From contig CANTUZ010000001.1 of assembly GCA_947846985.1 (NCBI GenBank), forward strand, positions 4,509,504-4,573,503: a stretch of 64,000 nt of DNA, written 5' to 3'. This document shows, one piece after another, positions 1-10,020 of the stretch (position 1 is its first letter; the number at the start of each line of letters is the position of its first letter). This DNA comes from Fratercula arctica (lineage: Eukaryota; Chordata; Aves; Charadriiformes; Alcidae). Made by a program: the position numbers and the translations under genes. Under the pieces are notes generated by a model. The model did no database searches and was not told the origin of the DNA. It saw nothing but the letters and a program-made list of their open reading frames with translations.

Positions 1-347
1 AGGTCTGTCAGAACCTGCTGCAAGCCATTGACGTGATGGGAGAGACGCTCTTCCAGATTGCTGTCTGCGCCCTCGTCTAAGGCTGTATCAGCATCAGTGA
101 CGGTTGGGATCGGGTCATTAACAGAGGCCAGGCCTTTCTCCACCACGGGCTTGATGGCCCTGAGGAGCTGGTAGCGCTCGTAGAGGTCCGTGTGGCCGCC
201 CGCAGCCGGGGCCGCCCCCTCCTGCTGCGGGAAGACCCCTCGGAGCAGGCTGGGGAACATCACCTCCTGCTCCATCTTCTGGGTGGCTGAGAAGTACTGC
301 TCCATGGCCCCGCTCCCATGTCTCTGACTGTGCTGGTGTGAGCTCAT
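1..347 (-). CDS. THRSP: THRSP (Spot 14) paralogue, third copy, C-terminus cut by window edge
   Basis: Spot 14 family nuclear regulator of lipogenic gene expression, related to MID1IP1. The minus-strand ATG at 347-345 opens a frame that stays open to the window edge (115 codons plus 2 bases), so about 30 C-terminal residues lie outside. Residues 1 to about 75 match the two complete copies except for one Arg-to-His change at residue 10. They include the family's VMFPSLLRGV and DLYERYQLLRAI segments. From about residue 76 (base 125 downward) the sequence diverges sharply, with in-frame length differences in the acidic linker. The frame and the EERLSHH..GLQQVLT segment are nevertheless kept, so the copy looks functional. 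A TATA box lies about 37 bases upstream. It stands in direct orientation to the copy at 5551-5988, offset by 5641 bp. Family assignment is secure; whether it is expressed cannot be seen. Confidence 0.88.
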   Translation of the reverse strand, partial: MSSHQHSQRHGSGAMEQYFSATQKMEQEVMFPSLLRGVFPQQEGAAPAAGGHTDLYERYQLLRAIKPVVEKGLASVNDPIPTVTDADTALDEGADSNLEERLSHHVNGLQQVLTD

Positions 348-383
348 CTTGGGGTGCCGCCTGCTCCCCGTCCCCACCGAGGG

Positions 384-391
384 CCTTTTAT
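384..391 (-). promoter_or_regulatory. THRSP: TATA box of THRSP third copy
   Basis: The minus strand reads ATAAAAGG, 37 bases upstream of the ATG. The same element stands at the same distance in both other THRSP copies, within a block identical to about 226 bases upstream of the start codon. Confidence 0.75.
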
Positions 392-573
392 GCAGAGCCG
401 GGGGCACGTCCCTCCTCTGCTGTCCCCTGCTGTCCTCTCCTGCCAGCCCCAGCCGGGCTGGACGTCCGCGGGGCCGGGCTTGGCTCCAGCCCAGCTGGGG
501 CTCGTCCACGCTGTGTCCCCAGCTCTGTGCCATCTGTCCTGGCCCGGCCTCCCCGTGGCCTTCGCCCAGGCTG

Positions 574-962
574 GCTGGAGGACCTGTTTTATCCCCATGC
601 CGGGAGTGAGGTGTTGGGGAAGGGAGGTGGTGGGACCTCTCCCAACACATCCCATCCTGTCCCCACCATCCGTACTGCTCCTGAAGTGCCAAGAGAGTGG
701 GTGACGCGCCTGCCCCCCAGTGCTGGCAGGCTGCAGGCAGCACCATGGGAAAGCTGCATTGACTTGGGAAGTTTTGAGGAAGGAAAGGAAGCGATGGATT
801 TTTCTGGAGAGGGGGAGTCCCCTGTGAGCCCTGCTCCAGCCACCCCCCTTCTTCAGGGCTGGCTCACACAGCCCACCCATGGAGAGTGGCCTTGACACTT
901 CTTAAACAAAGAAGCTGATAACAAAGAAGTCATACTTGTCTGAAGGGTGTTTGTCCCAAACT
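574..962. other. Diverged 5' flank of third THRSP copy
   Basis: Upstream of base 573 the close match to the other THRSP promoters stops. What remains resembles 6240-6450 only loosely (both keep a GAGAGTGGG..CCCCCC..TGCAGGCAG skeleton). No gene is seen. The sequence ends where the inverted-repeat arm begins. Confidence 0.5.
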
Positions 963-1274
963 GGTTATGTTAAGGAGGAAGATGACCATCAGATGGATTA
1001 AATGGTGACCAGGACAAAAGGAAGTTTTCAAACCAAGGTGTCAGCCTGAAAGGAAGCATGAAAGCTCCCAGTGTGAGGGAGAGACCATGGAGGGACAACG
1101 GCAGGAGTCAAAGCCTGTTGGACACCACCAAAAGCAACCCTGCTGGCATCCCAACTTCCACCCAGGCCTGGCCAAGAATCCTCCCAGTTGGATGCTGTGA
1201 GCAGCCTGCAGCCATCTCCGGGCTGACAGCACCGGGGGGGACCAGGCAGGGACAGAGCCAGGGTCAGTGTTGGA

Positions 1275-1765
1275 GAGCCTGGAAGGCACCTCTGGAGATG
1301 GTCTAGTCCAACCCCTGCTCAAGCGGGGTCATTGATGGGACTGTGCCTGTTGGTGCTTTGGGTATCTGCAAGGATGGAGACTCCAGCACCTCTCTGGGCA
1401 GCCTGGGCCGGTGTTTGACCACCCTCACTGAAAGAAAAAGGAAAGTTTTCTCTTATGCTCAGATGGGATTTCCTGGGGTTCAGTTTGTGCCCATCGGCTC
1501 TTGTCTTGTCCCTGGGGCACCACAGGGAAGAGTCTGTCTCCATCTTCTCCGCACGTCCCATTAGGTCTTTAGGCACATGGATAAGATGCCCCTGAGCCCT
1601 CTCTTCTGCAGGCTGAACAGTCCCAGCTCTCTCAGCCCTTTTGTCCCCTTCACAGCCCTTTGCTGGACTCTCTCCAGTATGTCCATGTCCCTCTTGTACT
1701 GGGGAGCCCCGGCTGGAGCCAGCACCCAGCTGTGTCCCGCAGGGCTGAGCAGAGGGGAAGGATTC
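1275..1765 (-). mobile_element. CR1 LINE 3' fragment (left arm)
   Basis: Read on the minus strand it runs from a degraded stretch of the CR1 reverse-transcriptase C-terminus (GAGAGAGTCCAGCAAAGGGC region) to the CR1 3' end (GGACTAGACCATCTCCAGAGG). The same insertion lies in the right arm at about 14243-14734, so it predates the duplication or was copied with it. Confidence 0.85.
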
Positions 1766-1924
1766 CCTGCCTCCAGCTCCTCCTGGGAGGCTGGTGGCCG
1801 CCTTTGCCCTGAGGACACCTTGATGGCTGACGGCCAACTTGGCCAGCCAGGCAGCCAGAGCCGGGGGTCGCGGGTGGGAATTTGTGGGGTGCTTCCCCCT
1901 GTCACCCCAGGAGCGGGTGACAGG

Positions 1925-1990
1925 CAGCAGCAGGGGGTGGGGCTGAGGCCAGAGCACCCCCGAAGGCGAAGGCGAAGGCAAAGGCAGGGG
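1925..1990. repeat. Short GAAGGC hexamer run
   Basis: A short tandem run of GAAGGC-type hexamers near 1960-1985, mirrored at 14024-14050 in the right arm. Confidence 0.6.
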
Positions 1991-2999
1991 GTGCGGGCAG
2001 GGGACGTGCCCTGCGGGAGGGCTGGGGGTGCTGGCAGCCCCCCCGTCCTTGGGGTGGCGTGTGGTTAGGGCTTCTGGGGACTGGGTAGAGCAGGGTATTT
2101 GGAATTTCTTATTTATTTAACGTTTTGGGTCGAAACCGTACTTTATCTCTTGTCTTCCTGATACTGAGCCTGCATGCCCAGGTCACTGCTTTCTGCTTAA
2201 TTAGAGGTTGTTAAACAGCTGTAAATAAACCTGCAATTCTGATTCGCTTCACCAATGTGAATGGAGAAGGCTGTTTCCCCGTGGTGGCTGGCAACAGCGC
2301 CGGTGCCCCGGGAGCCTTTCCAAGGTGACGCGGAGCCAGCATCCCCCCGCCATGGCTGGAGAGGGCCTGATCTGCCGCGTCTGCCCTCGTCCTGCCAGGG
2401 ACCGGCGCTGGGTATTTCAAGGACAAAGACCTTTTCTGTGACCATCTCGTGTCTCTTATCAGCCCTGTCCAAGAGCAGTGGCCAGCAGCAGGGCACCGTC
2501 GGGGGTGACGCATCCCCAGGGCAGCGTGATGCAATGCCCTGCAATCAGATCAAGCAGAAGTTTCCCGTGAAACAGAGGGGTTGGCGGTGACTGGCCAGAC
2601 AGCAGCTCACAGAGAGGGACCTGGGGGTCCTGGGGGATTGCAAGTGGCTCACAAGTCATCAGCATGGCCTTCCAGCTGTCCCACATCACAGACCTTTTCT
2701 GGGAACATCTTGCGTCCCTTATCAGTCATGTTCAGCAGCAGTGGTGAGCGCTTCCCTGGATGTCCCACTATAATACTTCCCTGGGGCACCACCAGCCTCT
2801 CCAGCTGCCCAGCACACAACCCAAGCCAAAAGCCATTGGTGAAGGTGACCACAGACCTTCCTCACTGTGACCAACCTTCTTCTCCAGGTGACGCAGGTCC
2901 TGTCCTTCAGCTCCAGCCAGGTAGACCACCAGAGGCACATCACCTCCCCTGCGGTCCTCACCTCACCAGGAAACAACGTCCCTCCATTCCTCATGGTTC

Positions 3000-3202
3000 A
3001 ACGGAGGCAGAGGAGCTGCAAAGGCGGGTTGGAGACCAGAGAGGTGGTGGAAGCCCCATCCCTGGAGGTGTTCAAGGCCAGGCTGGATGGGGCTCTGAGC
3101 AAGCTGATCTAGTGGGAGATGTCCCTGCCCATGGCAGGGGGTTGGAACTAGATGATCTTTAAGGTGCCTTCCAACCCAAACCATTCTGTGATTCTGTGTG
3201 AG
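3000..3202 (+). mobile_element. CR1 LINE 3' end (left arm)
   Basis: Sense-orientation CR1 tail: CATCCCTGGAGGTGTTCAAG, then GGAACTAGATGATCTTTAAG, ending in the characteristic CATTCTGTGATTCTGTG repeats. Mirrored at about 12807-13010. The 400 bases before it contain further weak CR1-like phrases (CCTGGGGGTCCTGG) that I could not delimit. Confidence 0.85.
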
Positions 3203-4559
3203 ACCTCAGTTCATCTTCCAGCTCCACTTCTTCCCTAGGCTGTGCCATCGTGACCCAACTTGAGGTGGCATTGCAGTGGGGTTGGCTTAAGTGTCTCCCA
3301 GTATTCCCCTCGTGTTTCACCCTTTCTGGATAAGTCAGAAGGCTGCAATGTTGCCAGGGCTGAGGAGCAACGTGGGGGCAGATCTGTTCTGAAGTCCTCA
3401 CGCTGCCTTTGGGTAGTGGTGTTTGCCTGTGTTTTGGGGGAACATGGTGCTCGACGGTCGCTTTCATAGATGCCGTGGTTGCCCTTCCCAGAAACTGAGA
3501 GATTCAGGGGGCTTTTGTCCTAGAGCCAGGGTGAGCACTGGGTCCCATCTGCCCAAAGCCGGGCTGAACACCATGGGACCCCCTGACCTCCACGGGGCAG
3601 CAGCTGGCCGTCAGCCCTTTGAGGACACACGAGCGACATTGCCCGGAGCCGTCTGGATGCAGTGCAGAGCAGGGTTGGTGCTGAGCCCCCGGGGAGGTGC
3701 AGTGAGCTCCCCAAGTCGCTGTGGCTGCAGACCCAGCATTTCGGAAAGCCTACCCCCGACCCCCACCCTCGTGAGGCACACATCTTCAGCCGTGGCTCGG
3801 GAAGGGGGAAAATGCCACCACACCCTTCTCCCCGAGTGTCCCCATGTCATCCCTGGCACCCTCTGCTGCCAGATCGCGCCATGTCTCTGCCTCCCCTGAC
3901 ACCACCCGGGCTGTTCTTGTCCTTGCCTCAAACCCACCCAGAAGCTTTTCAGGTGTGGGGCAGTGCTGGATCTGGTCCCCAGCTGCCCCCTCCAGAGCCC
4001 CTGTCCCCCCACCTTCTGGCTACATGGCCACAGGTGGCTGTGGTCCATTTCCCCACGGCCTGCAAACAGGGAGGACAAGCTAAAGCCAATGTGGTCTTGG
4101 CTGCCAGGAGAAATGGCCTGAACAGGCGAGAGGAGATGGGAACCTCCAGCGGGACCCAAACCGGGACCTGGGGCTGGTGTCCCAGCTGTGGTTGCTTCCC
4201 AGAGGGGCTGAGACCTGCAGCTCCCCTGGCCCTCAGGGACGGTCCCCAGGCTCAGCCCCACTTAGGGCAGCTCGGAGGCAGAAACCCTGATGGGCAGGAG
4301 AAAGGAGTGAGGGGCTTTGGGGCACAGGGCAGCACCAGCAGCGGTGGGACACCCCCGGGCAGAGCTTTGAAGAGAACCCTGAACCTGGTGACTTTCCTGT
4401 ATGGGTTGATGTCTCCCTCGCTCCCTTCTAGGGGCACAGCCGCAGCGGGGCTCAGTGTTGGTCTCACTGTTGCATGTCTGGGCTGTGCGTTGGGGAGATT
4501 CACACCCTGTTGTGCACAGAAAAGAGGCGACAGCTTTTGCCGCTGTTGCTGTTGACATA

Positions 4560-4765
4560 AGGAAGAGGTTTTTTGGATGAGGGTGGTGAGACACTGGCCC
4601 AGGTTGCCCAACAAAGTTGTGGATACCCTGTGGTTGGATGAGGCTTTGAGCTACCTGATCCAGTGGAAGATGTGCCTGCACACAGTAGGGGATTGGGCTA
4701 AATGGTCTCTGAGTGTCCCTTCCAACCCAGACCACCCTGTGACTCTGTGATTCTTTGTCCCTTCA
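4560..4765 (+). mobile_element. CR1 LINE 3' end (left arm)
   Basis: A degenerate CR1 tail (GAGACACTGGCCCAGG, ATGGTCTCTGAGTGTCCCTT) ending in GTGACTCTGTGATTCTTTG. Mirrored at about 11244-11449. Confidence 0.8.
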
Positions 4766-4895
4766 AGTCCCCCATCATTGTACTGGAAAGTCCCCTCACA
4801 GCAGAACCAGGGTTCCCCTGCCCCACGCCAGGGCACTCCCCAAGGGCTCCAGCCAGGGCAAAGCACCACAGCGGCAATGGCTTCTCAGGGCTCAT

Positions 4896-4901
4896 TTTAT
4901 T
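4896..4901 (-). terminator. THRSP: Poly(A) signal of left THRSP
   Basis: AATAAA on the minus strand, mirror image of 11108-11113. With the 3' UTR intron it ends a second, non-coding exon starting at 5201. Confidence 0.75.
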
Positions 4902-5550
4902 AGCAAAGAGTGGGGAAAACGCCCCTCAGAGTCCAGGTACCAGCTGGAAAAGGGCTCGGCAGTCGCAGGGACCGTTGGAGGTCAGAGCCACCGCGCAATG
5001 CCACCGCCTTCGTGCTGCTCTTTGAAAATAAAGAGGAGGGCACGAGGCGCGTGGCTCTTCCGATGGAACTCCCAGCACGACCAGATGCTTCTTCCTATGA
5101 GGATAAGGCACCATCTGGTTCTCAGGGGGTCGCAGTTGTCTCTGGCGTGCGCTGCCCGTGCTGGGAGATCAGGTGCCGTGGCGCAGGGAGAGTGAGCAGG
5201 GCTGGGGAAGAGCCCACGATGGTCAGCGATGGGGACGTCCTCTCCTTCGTGCCACCAGCACCCATCCTACAACGGCAGCTGTCCTTAATCCCAAAGGCCA
5301 TCCCAGCGAGAGACCCAGTCCACCAGCCCTGGGACCCCGGACCCTGAACCCCTGGAGTCTCTGCACGGAGGGATGGGATGAGTGCCCTCCTTCAGCATGG
5401 AGATGGAGATGTGATGGCATTTGAGGGCCGACCCCCAAGAGCTCCCCACCCCTGCAGTCTGAGGGACCTCCCCAGGGATATCGGCCACCCCTTCCCCCGC
5501 TGCCCCGGGGCTCCGTGTCCCCCAGCTCTTACCTGGGGACCGCGGCAGGG

Positions 5551-5988
5551 TCACCAGCTGGGCTGCCCCTCGCTGGGGCTGATCTGCTCCAGGATCTGGC
5601 TGTACCTGCGGGTGAGGGCATTGGTGTCCCTGGTGAGGTGGGTGAGGACCTGCTGCAAGCCGGCCAGGTGGTGGGACAGCCGCTCCTCCACCTGGGCATC
5701 CATGGTGTCGTTGTCATCCGAGGATGTCTCGGTGTCAGCATCGCTCTGAATCTGGTCCGTGATGGAGGCCAGGCCTTTCTCCACCACGGGCTTGATGGCC
5801 CTGAGGAGCTGGTAGCGCTCGTAGAGGTCCGTGTGGCCGCCCGCAGCCGGGGCCGCCCCCTCCTGCTGCGGGAAGACCCCTCGGAGCAGGCTGGGGAACA
5901 TCACCTCCTGCTCCATCTTCTGGGTGGCTGAGAAGTACTGCTCCATGGCCCCGCTCCCACGTCTCTGACTGTGCTGGTGTGAGCTCAT
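5551..5988 (-). CDS. THRSP: THRSP (Spot 14), complete left copy
   Basis: A 145-residue Spot 14 protein, a small nuclear factor that promotes transcription of lipogenic genes in liver and fat and is related to MID1IP1. Visible parts are a short Ser/His/Arg-rich start, VMFPSLLRGV (about residues 29-38), DLYERYQLLRAI, an acidic linker with TETSSDDND, and a heptad-like C-terminal helix around GLQQVLTHLTRDTNALTRRY. The whole CDS sits in one exon. A 5' splice site follows the stop (exon ends at 5533, CCCAG|GTAAGAG on the minus strand). A 3' UTR exon probably begins at 5201 and ends after AATAAA at 4901-4896. This two-exon layout matches mammalian THRSP. A second in-frame ATG at codon 15 has a stronger Kozak context (GCCATGG) and could be the real start. 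The protein is identical to that of the right copy. The open frame upstream is not a longer N-terminus because it would run through the TATA box. Confidence 0.93.
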   Translation of the reverse strand: MSSHQHSQRRGSGAMEQYFSATQKMEQEVMFPSLLRGVFPQQEGAAPAAGGHTDLYERYQLLRAIKPVVEKGLASITDQIQSDADTETSSDDNDTMDAQVEERLSHHLAGLQQVLTHLTRDTNALTRRYSQILEQISPSEGQPSW

Positions 5989-6024
5989 CTTGGGGTGCCG
6001 CCTGCTCCCCGTCCCCACCGAGGG

Positions 6025-6032
6025 CCTTTTAT
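6025..6032 (-). promoter_or_regulatory. THRSP: TATA box of left THRSP
   Basis: ATAAAAGG on the minus strand, 37 bases before the first ATG. Transcription would start about 30 bases downstream, leaving a 5' leader of only some 10-15 bases before the first ATG. Confidence 0.8.
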
Positions 6033-6950
6033 GCAGAGCCGGGGGCACGTCCCTCCTCTGCTGTCCCCTGCTGTCCTCTCCTGCCAGCCCCAGCCGGGCT
6101 GGACGTCCGCGGGGCCGGGCTTGGCTCCAGCCCAGCTGGGGCTCGGCCACGCTGTGTCCCCAGCTCTGTGCCATCTGTCCTGGCCCGGCCTCCCCGTGGC
6201 CTTCGCCCAGGCTGGCCAGGGGTCCCACTGCGTCCCCATGCCGGGAGAGGGGCAGCGAGGAGGAGAGGTGCCCAGGGCTTCTCCTGACCCGTCCCATGTC
6301 CCCTGACACAACCACTTCTGGGGCACCACGAGAGTGGGGCCAGCTCCTGCCCCCCGCTGCAGGCAGCAGTGCTGCTGGGGGTGCGTCACCCCTCCCCTCT
6401 CCTTGCTGCCATGCGCTCGGGACGTGAACCCTCTGGGGACATTGAGCAACTCCCTTCTGCAGACGTATGGAAAATGCCACTGGGATGCACTGCAACATGA
6501 GGTCCCACGTGGGATCCTGGGCACAGAGGAGCCAGCTGGTCCCAGCCATGGCCGTCCCCAGAAACGTCCTATTCCCCCAGGCTCTCCCCTGGCTGGGCAG
6601 GGACAGGGATGGGGACAGCGACGGTGATGGGGACCTGACACTGTGATGTGAAACTCCTGTGGCCACAGAACTGAGCCATCTCTGCTGTCAGGGGAGTGTG
6701 GATGGTCCCCCCCCCTGCACTGTCCCCGTCCCGGGGCACAGACCATGGCTGGGGCAACAGCTGGCACTGCCTGTCCCTGCGGCGTGTGGCAATCAGGGAA
6801 GATTGTTCTACTTGGGGAAAGGCCGCAGGGTCCCTCATCCCTTTTGCAACCGTTGGTGGTGGCAGCTCTCCCACCACCCCCACGTGTCCCAGCCAGGGCC
6901 GCGCTGCCGCCTGCCCTCTCCTCTCGTGAACTGTCCCCACTGCTCCTCTT

Positions 6951-7350
6951 AGAGAATCATAATTAATTTACATTGAAAAAGACCCTTAGGATCATCAAGT
7001 CCAGCCATTAACCCAGCACTGACAAGTCCATCACTAACCCATGTCCCTCAGCACCACGTCTACCCATCTTTTAAATACCTCCAGGCATGGTGCCTCAACC
7101 ACTTCCCTGTTCCAGTGCTTGACAACCCTTTTGGTGAAGAAATTCTTCCTAATATCCAATCTAAACCTCCCCTGGCCCCGATGCGCAATCCCAGGAAGGC
7201 CAGTCTGTCATCAAATTAGGGGTTCAATTAAACCCTAAAATCAAAACCCAATTCATTTTCATGAATTGAATTCATGAATTCACCTCGCTACGCCCTCCTT
7301 TCAGGACGCTGTAGAGTGAGAAGTTCTCCCCTCAGCCTCCTTTTCTCTTG
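6951..7350 (-). mobile_element. CR1-type LINE fragment interrupted by an AT-rich insert
   Basis: Antisense CR1 of the variant beginning AATCATAATT..GGATCATCAAGTCCAGCC. It continues through CCCTGTTCCAGTGCTTGACAACC and resumes near 7285 with CGCTACGCCCTCCTTTCAGG. The CR1 reading is broken at about 7190-7284 by a different AT-rich sequence, listed separately. Confidence 0.8.
7191..7284. repeat. AT-rich insert sharing a motif with 21318-21371
   Basis: It starts AGGCCAGTCTGT, contains a GGGGTTCAATTAAACCCT core and AAAATCAAAA, and ends in a perfect 14-bp palindrome GAATTCATGAATTC (7268-7281) preceded by another TTCATGAATT. A sequence close to its first half recurs at 21318-21371. It sits inside a CR1 copy, so it arrived later. 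Confidence 0.55.
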
Positions 7351-7628
7351 TCCCTTCCCGGGTGCCCCAGCATCTCTGCGTGTCCTGCCATGGGACCCAG
7401 CGCTACATCGAGTTGTGTGGGTGCTGCTGGTCCTGTGAAGGCACTGGCCAGGAGCTTGGCCACGTTGTGGTTCTGGACAACCGTGGAGCTGCTGGGAGGG
7501 ACGTTGGAGGGGGACACAGAGGACACTCTGCCTCCCTGCCCCCTGCCCCCTTGTTTTGGCTTTGGCATCATCTTCCTGAGCTGATGCAGCACTCAGGGCA
7601 GCAGGTCAGTGGGCTATGGGCGCTCTGC

Positions 7629-8190
7629 ATAGAACCATAGAATAGTTTGGGTTGGAAGGGACATTAAAGATCATCTCGTTCCAACCCCCTGCCCTGGGCA
7701 GGGACACCTCCCACCAGACCAGGTTGCTCAAAGCCCCGTCCAACCTGGCCTTGAACACCTCCAGGGATGGGGCAGCCACAGCTTCTCTGGGCAACCTGGG
7801 CCAGGGGCTCACCACCCTCATAGTGAAAAATTTCTTCCTGAGATCTCATCTAAATATCCCCTCTTTCAGTTTAAAACCATTCTTCTGCCTTGTCCTATCA
7901 CTACAGAGTCCCTCCCCATCTCTCCTGGAGCCCCTTGAGGGACTGGAAGGGGCTCTAAGGTCTCCCCGGAGCCTTCTCTTCCCCGGGCTGAACCCTCCCA
8001 ACTCTCTCAGCCTGTCCTCACAGCAGAGGGGCTCCAGCCCTCCCAGCATCTCCGGGGCCTCCTCTGGCCCTGCTCCAACAGGTCGATGTCCTTCTTGTGC
8101 TGAGGAGTCCAAAGCAGGACACAGTACTCCAGGAGAGGTACTCTGCAGCCCCAGGTCACTCCCCAGCTCCCCATCCTTGGGCATGAATCA
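7629..8190 (-). mobile_element. CR1 LINE 3' fragment
   Basis: Antisense CR1 beginning with the inverted 3' end (ACCATAGAATAGTTTGGGTT, then ATTAAAGATCATCTCGTTCC). It continues through the untranslated part into the end of the CR1 ORF2 reverse-transcriptase frame (GTCGATGTCCTTCTTGTGCT, AGTCCAAAGCAGGACACAG). Stops and indels make it inactive. Confidence 0.9.
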
Positions 8191-9976
8191 TCCCCAAACC
8201 TCCCATGCCTCCAGGAACGCCATCAGCCAAAACCAGGCCCCCTCATCCTGCTGGGAGAGGTTGGGGAGGGGATGGGGAGAGCCATCGCTGCCAGCAGCAA
8301 CGGCAGGATCAGGGAGAGAGGGCTGGGACTGAGCTGAGCTGAGCTGAAAGAGGGTGCCCAGCCCCAGAGGTGGGGGCCCGTGGAAAGCTTCTCAGGGACA
8401 TTGGGGCCACCAGAAGGTGCAATGAGATCTTTGGGCCTGTGCTGACAAAGACACTGTGTTTGGGAAAGCCTCCCCCAACCCACCAAACTCCTGGGGAGCC
8501 TGTCCCCAGACATGGCTGAGAGGGGGAAAAATGCCACCACACAAGTGTCCCTGTGTCATCCCTAGCAACTCCTGCTGTCACATCCCTCCATGGCACCAGT
8601 GAGAGGCAGGCAACTGAGATTCCAGAGCCCCGGGGTGCTGAGCTCAGCCCTGCTCTGGGCTGGCCCTGGCCCAGCTGCCCCAGGGAGAGGTGGAGATGCT
8701 GGGTCAGAGATGTCCCCATGGGCTGAGGACATGCCTGGGGAGGAAACTCATGCCTCGGGGAGTCATGGCATTGAGCCCCCTCTGAGGGGCTGGCTGGGAT
8801 GACGCCTGCCCATATGTCCCCAGAGGGAAGGACATCTCCCAGCAGAGCTTGACGACTGTCACTCGTGGCTGCAGACCAACATTGCCTCCAAGAACTCCAT
8901 GGTGAAGCTCCAGCCTCAGGGTGAATGCAGTCCACCGTGCCCACCCTGGGGCGACACTAGGACGTCTGTGCACCTCCAGGAAGCTCCATGGTGGCCCAGA
9001 CACACCAAGAGCATCGGGCTAGCAGCACCTGCCCACCTCGGTGCAGTGCTGGGCCACGCAGCAGGACACCCAGAAATACTGAGGCCACCGTGGAAGGGAC
9101 AAGAGTGGCAGAGGGGACAGGTCAGGGGGGCAGAGGACGGGCAGCAGTGTGGACACCTGGCTGGGACACGTTAGGGGGAAGTGGGAGAGCTGCCACCACC
9201 AAGGATTGCAAAAGGGATGTGGGACCCTGTGGCCTTTCCCCAAATAGAACAATTTTCCCTGATTGCCAGGTGCTGCAGGGACATGTGGGCACGGGCAGTG
9301 CTGGCCGTTGTCCCAGCCATGGCCTCTGCCCCAGGATGGGGGTGGTGGGTGGTGGTGGCACCGTCTGTGCTCCACCACGGGCAGAGACAGCTCCGTGCAG
9401 TGGCTGTGGGAGTTTTCCATCGCCTCATTTAATCCCACTGCTGTCCCATTCCCATGTCCCCAGCATCCCACATGGAACTCCATGTGGCAGCGCAACCCCA
9501 GTGAGATGGTCCACGCTGGCGGCTGCAACCGCCTGCAGGCCAGCAGTGGCAGACGAGAGTTGCTCAATGTCCCCAGAGGGTTCACGTCCCGAGCGCATGG
9601 CAGCAAGGAGAGGGGAGGGGTGACGCACCCCCAGCAGCACTGCTGCCTGCAGCGGGGGGCAGGAGCTGGCCCCACTCTCGTGGTGCCCCAGAAGTGGTTG
9701 TGTCAGGGGACATGGGACGGGTCAGGAGAAGCCCTGGGCACCTCTCCTCCTCGCTGCCCCTCTCCTGGCATGGGGACGCAGTGGGACCCCTGGCCAGCCT
9801 GGACGAAGGCCACGGGGAGGCCGGGCCAGGACAGATGGCACAGAGCCGGGGACACAGCGTGGCCGAGCCCCAGCTGGGCTGGAGCCAAGCCCGGCCCCGC
9901 GGACGTCCAGCCCGGCTGGGGCTGGCAGGAGAGGACAGCAGGGGACAGCAGAGGAGGGACGTGCCCCCGGCTCTGC

Positions 9977-9984
9977 ATAAAAGG
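9977..9984 (+). promoter_or_regulatory. THRSP: TATA box of right THRSP
   Basis: ATAAAAGG in GCATAAAAGGCCC, 37 bases upstream of the first ATG. It is flanked by GC-rich sequence identical in all three copies. Confidence 0.8.
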
Positions 9985-10020
9985 CCCTCGGTGGGGACGG
10001 GGAGCAGGCGGCACCCCAAG

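Larger units (their letters stand above)
963..6453. repeat. Left arm of about 5.5 kb inverted repeat
   Basis: This stretch recurs as its reverse complement at about 9556-15049. Paired positions sum to about 16009 along almost the whole arm (for example 5551 with 10458, 2197 with 13812, 6427 with 9582), so there are nearly no indels. Differences seen are scattered single bases, roughly 1% by eye. The arm contains one complete THRSP gene, its 3' exon and flank, and three CR1 fragments. A few bases of offset appear only close to the outer end (near 1041 and 963). Confidence 0.95.
6454..9555. other. Spacer between THRSP inverted arms (two divergent 5' flanks)
   Basis: The two THRSP genes point away from each other, so this 3.1 kb is their shared upstream region. 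Near identity stops abruptly at 6453 and 9556. Weaker inverted homology continues for about 450 bases each side (6480-6950 against about 9060-9510). For example, the stretch around 6800-6870 resembles the complement of 9180-9270. The centre is occupied by two minus-strand CR1 copies. No separate gene is seen. Confidence 0.7.

Noticed and set aside
338..895. Plus-strand open frame beginning MSSSWGAAC, repeated at 5979 and mirrored at 9722-10030
   Set aside because: Antisense shadow of the THRSP start and promoter; its recurrence only reflects the duplication.
5551..6666. 371-codon minus-strand frame extending THRSP upstream
   Set aside because: The extra 5' codons cross the TATA box and promoter; the GC-rich flank simply lacks stops. 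The 145-codon frame fits the family.
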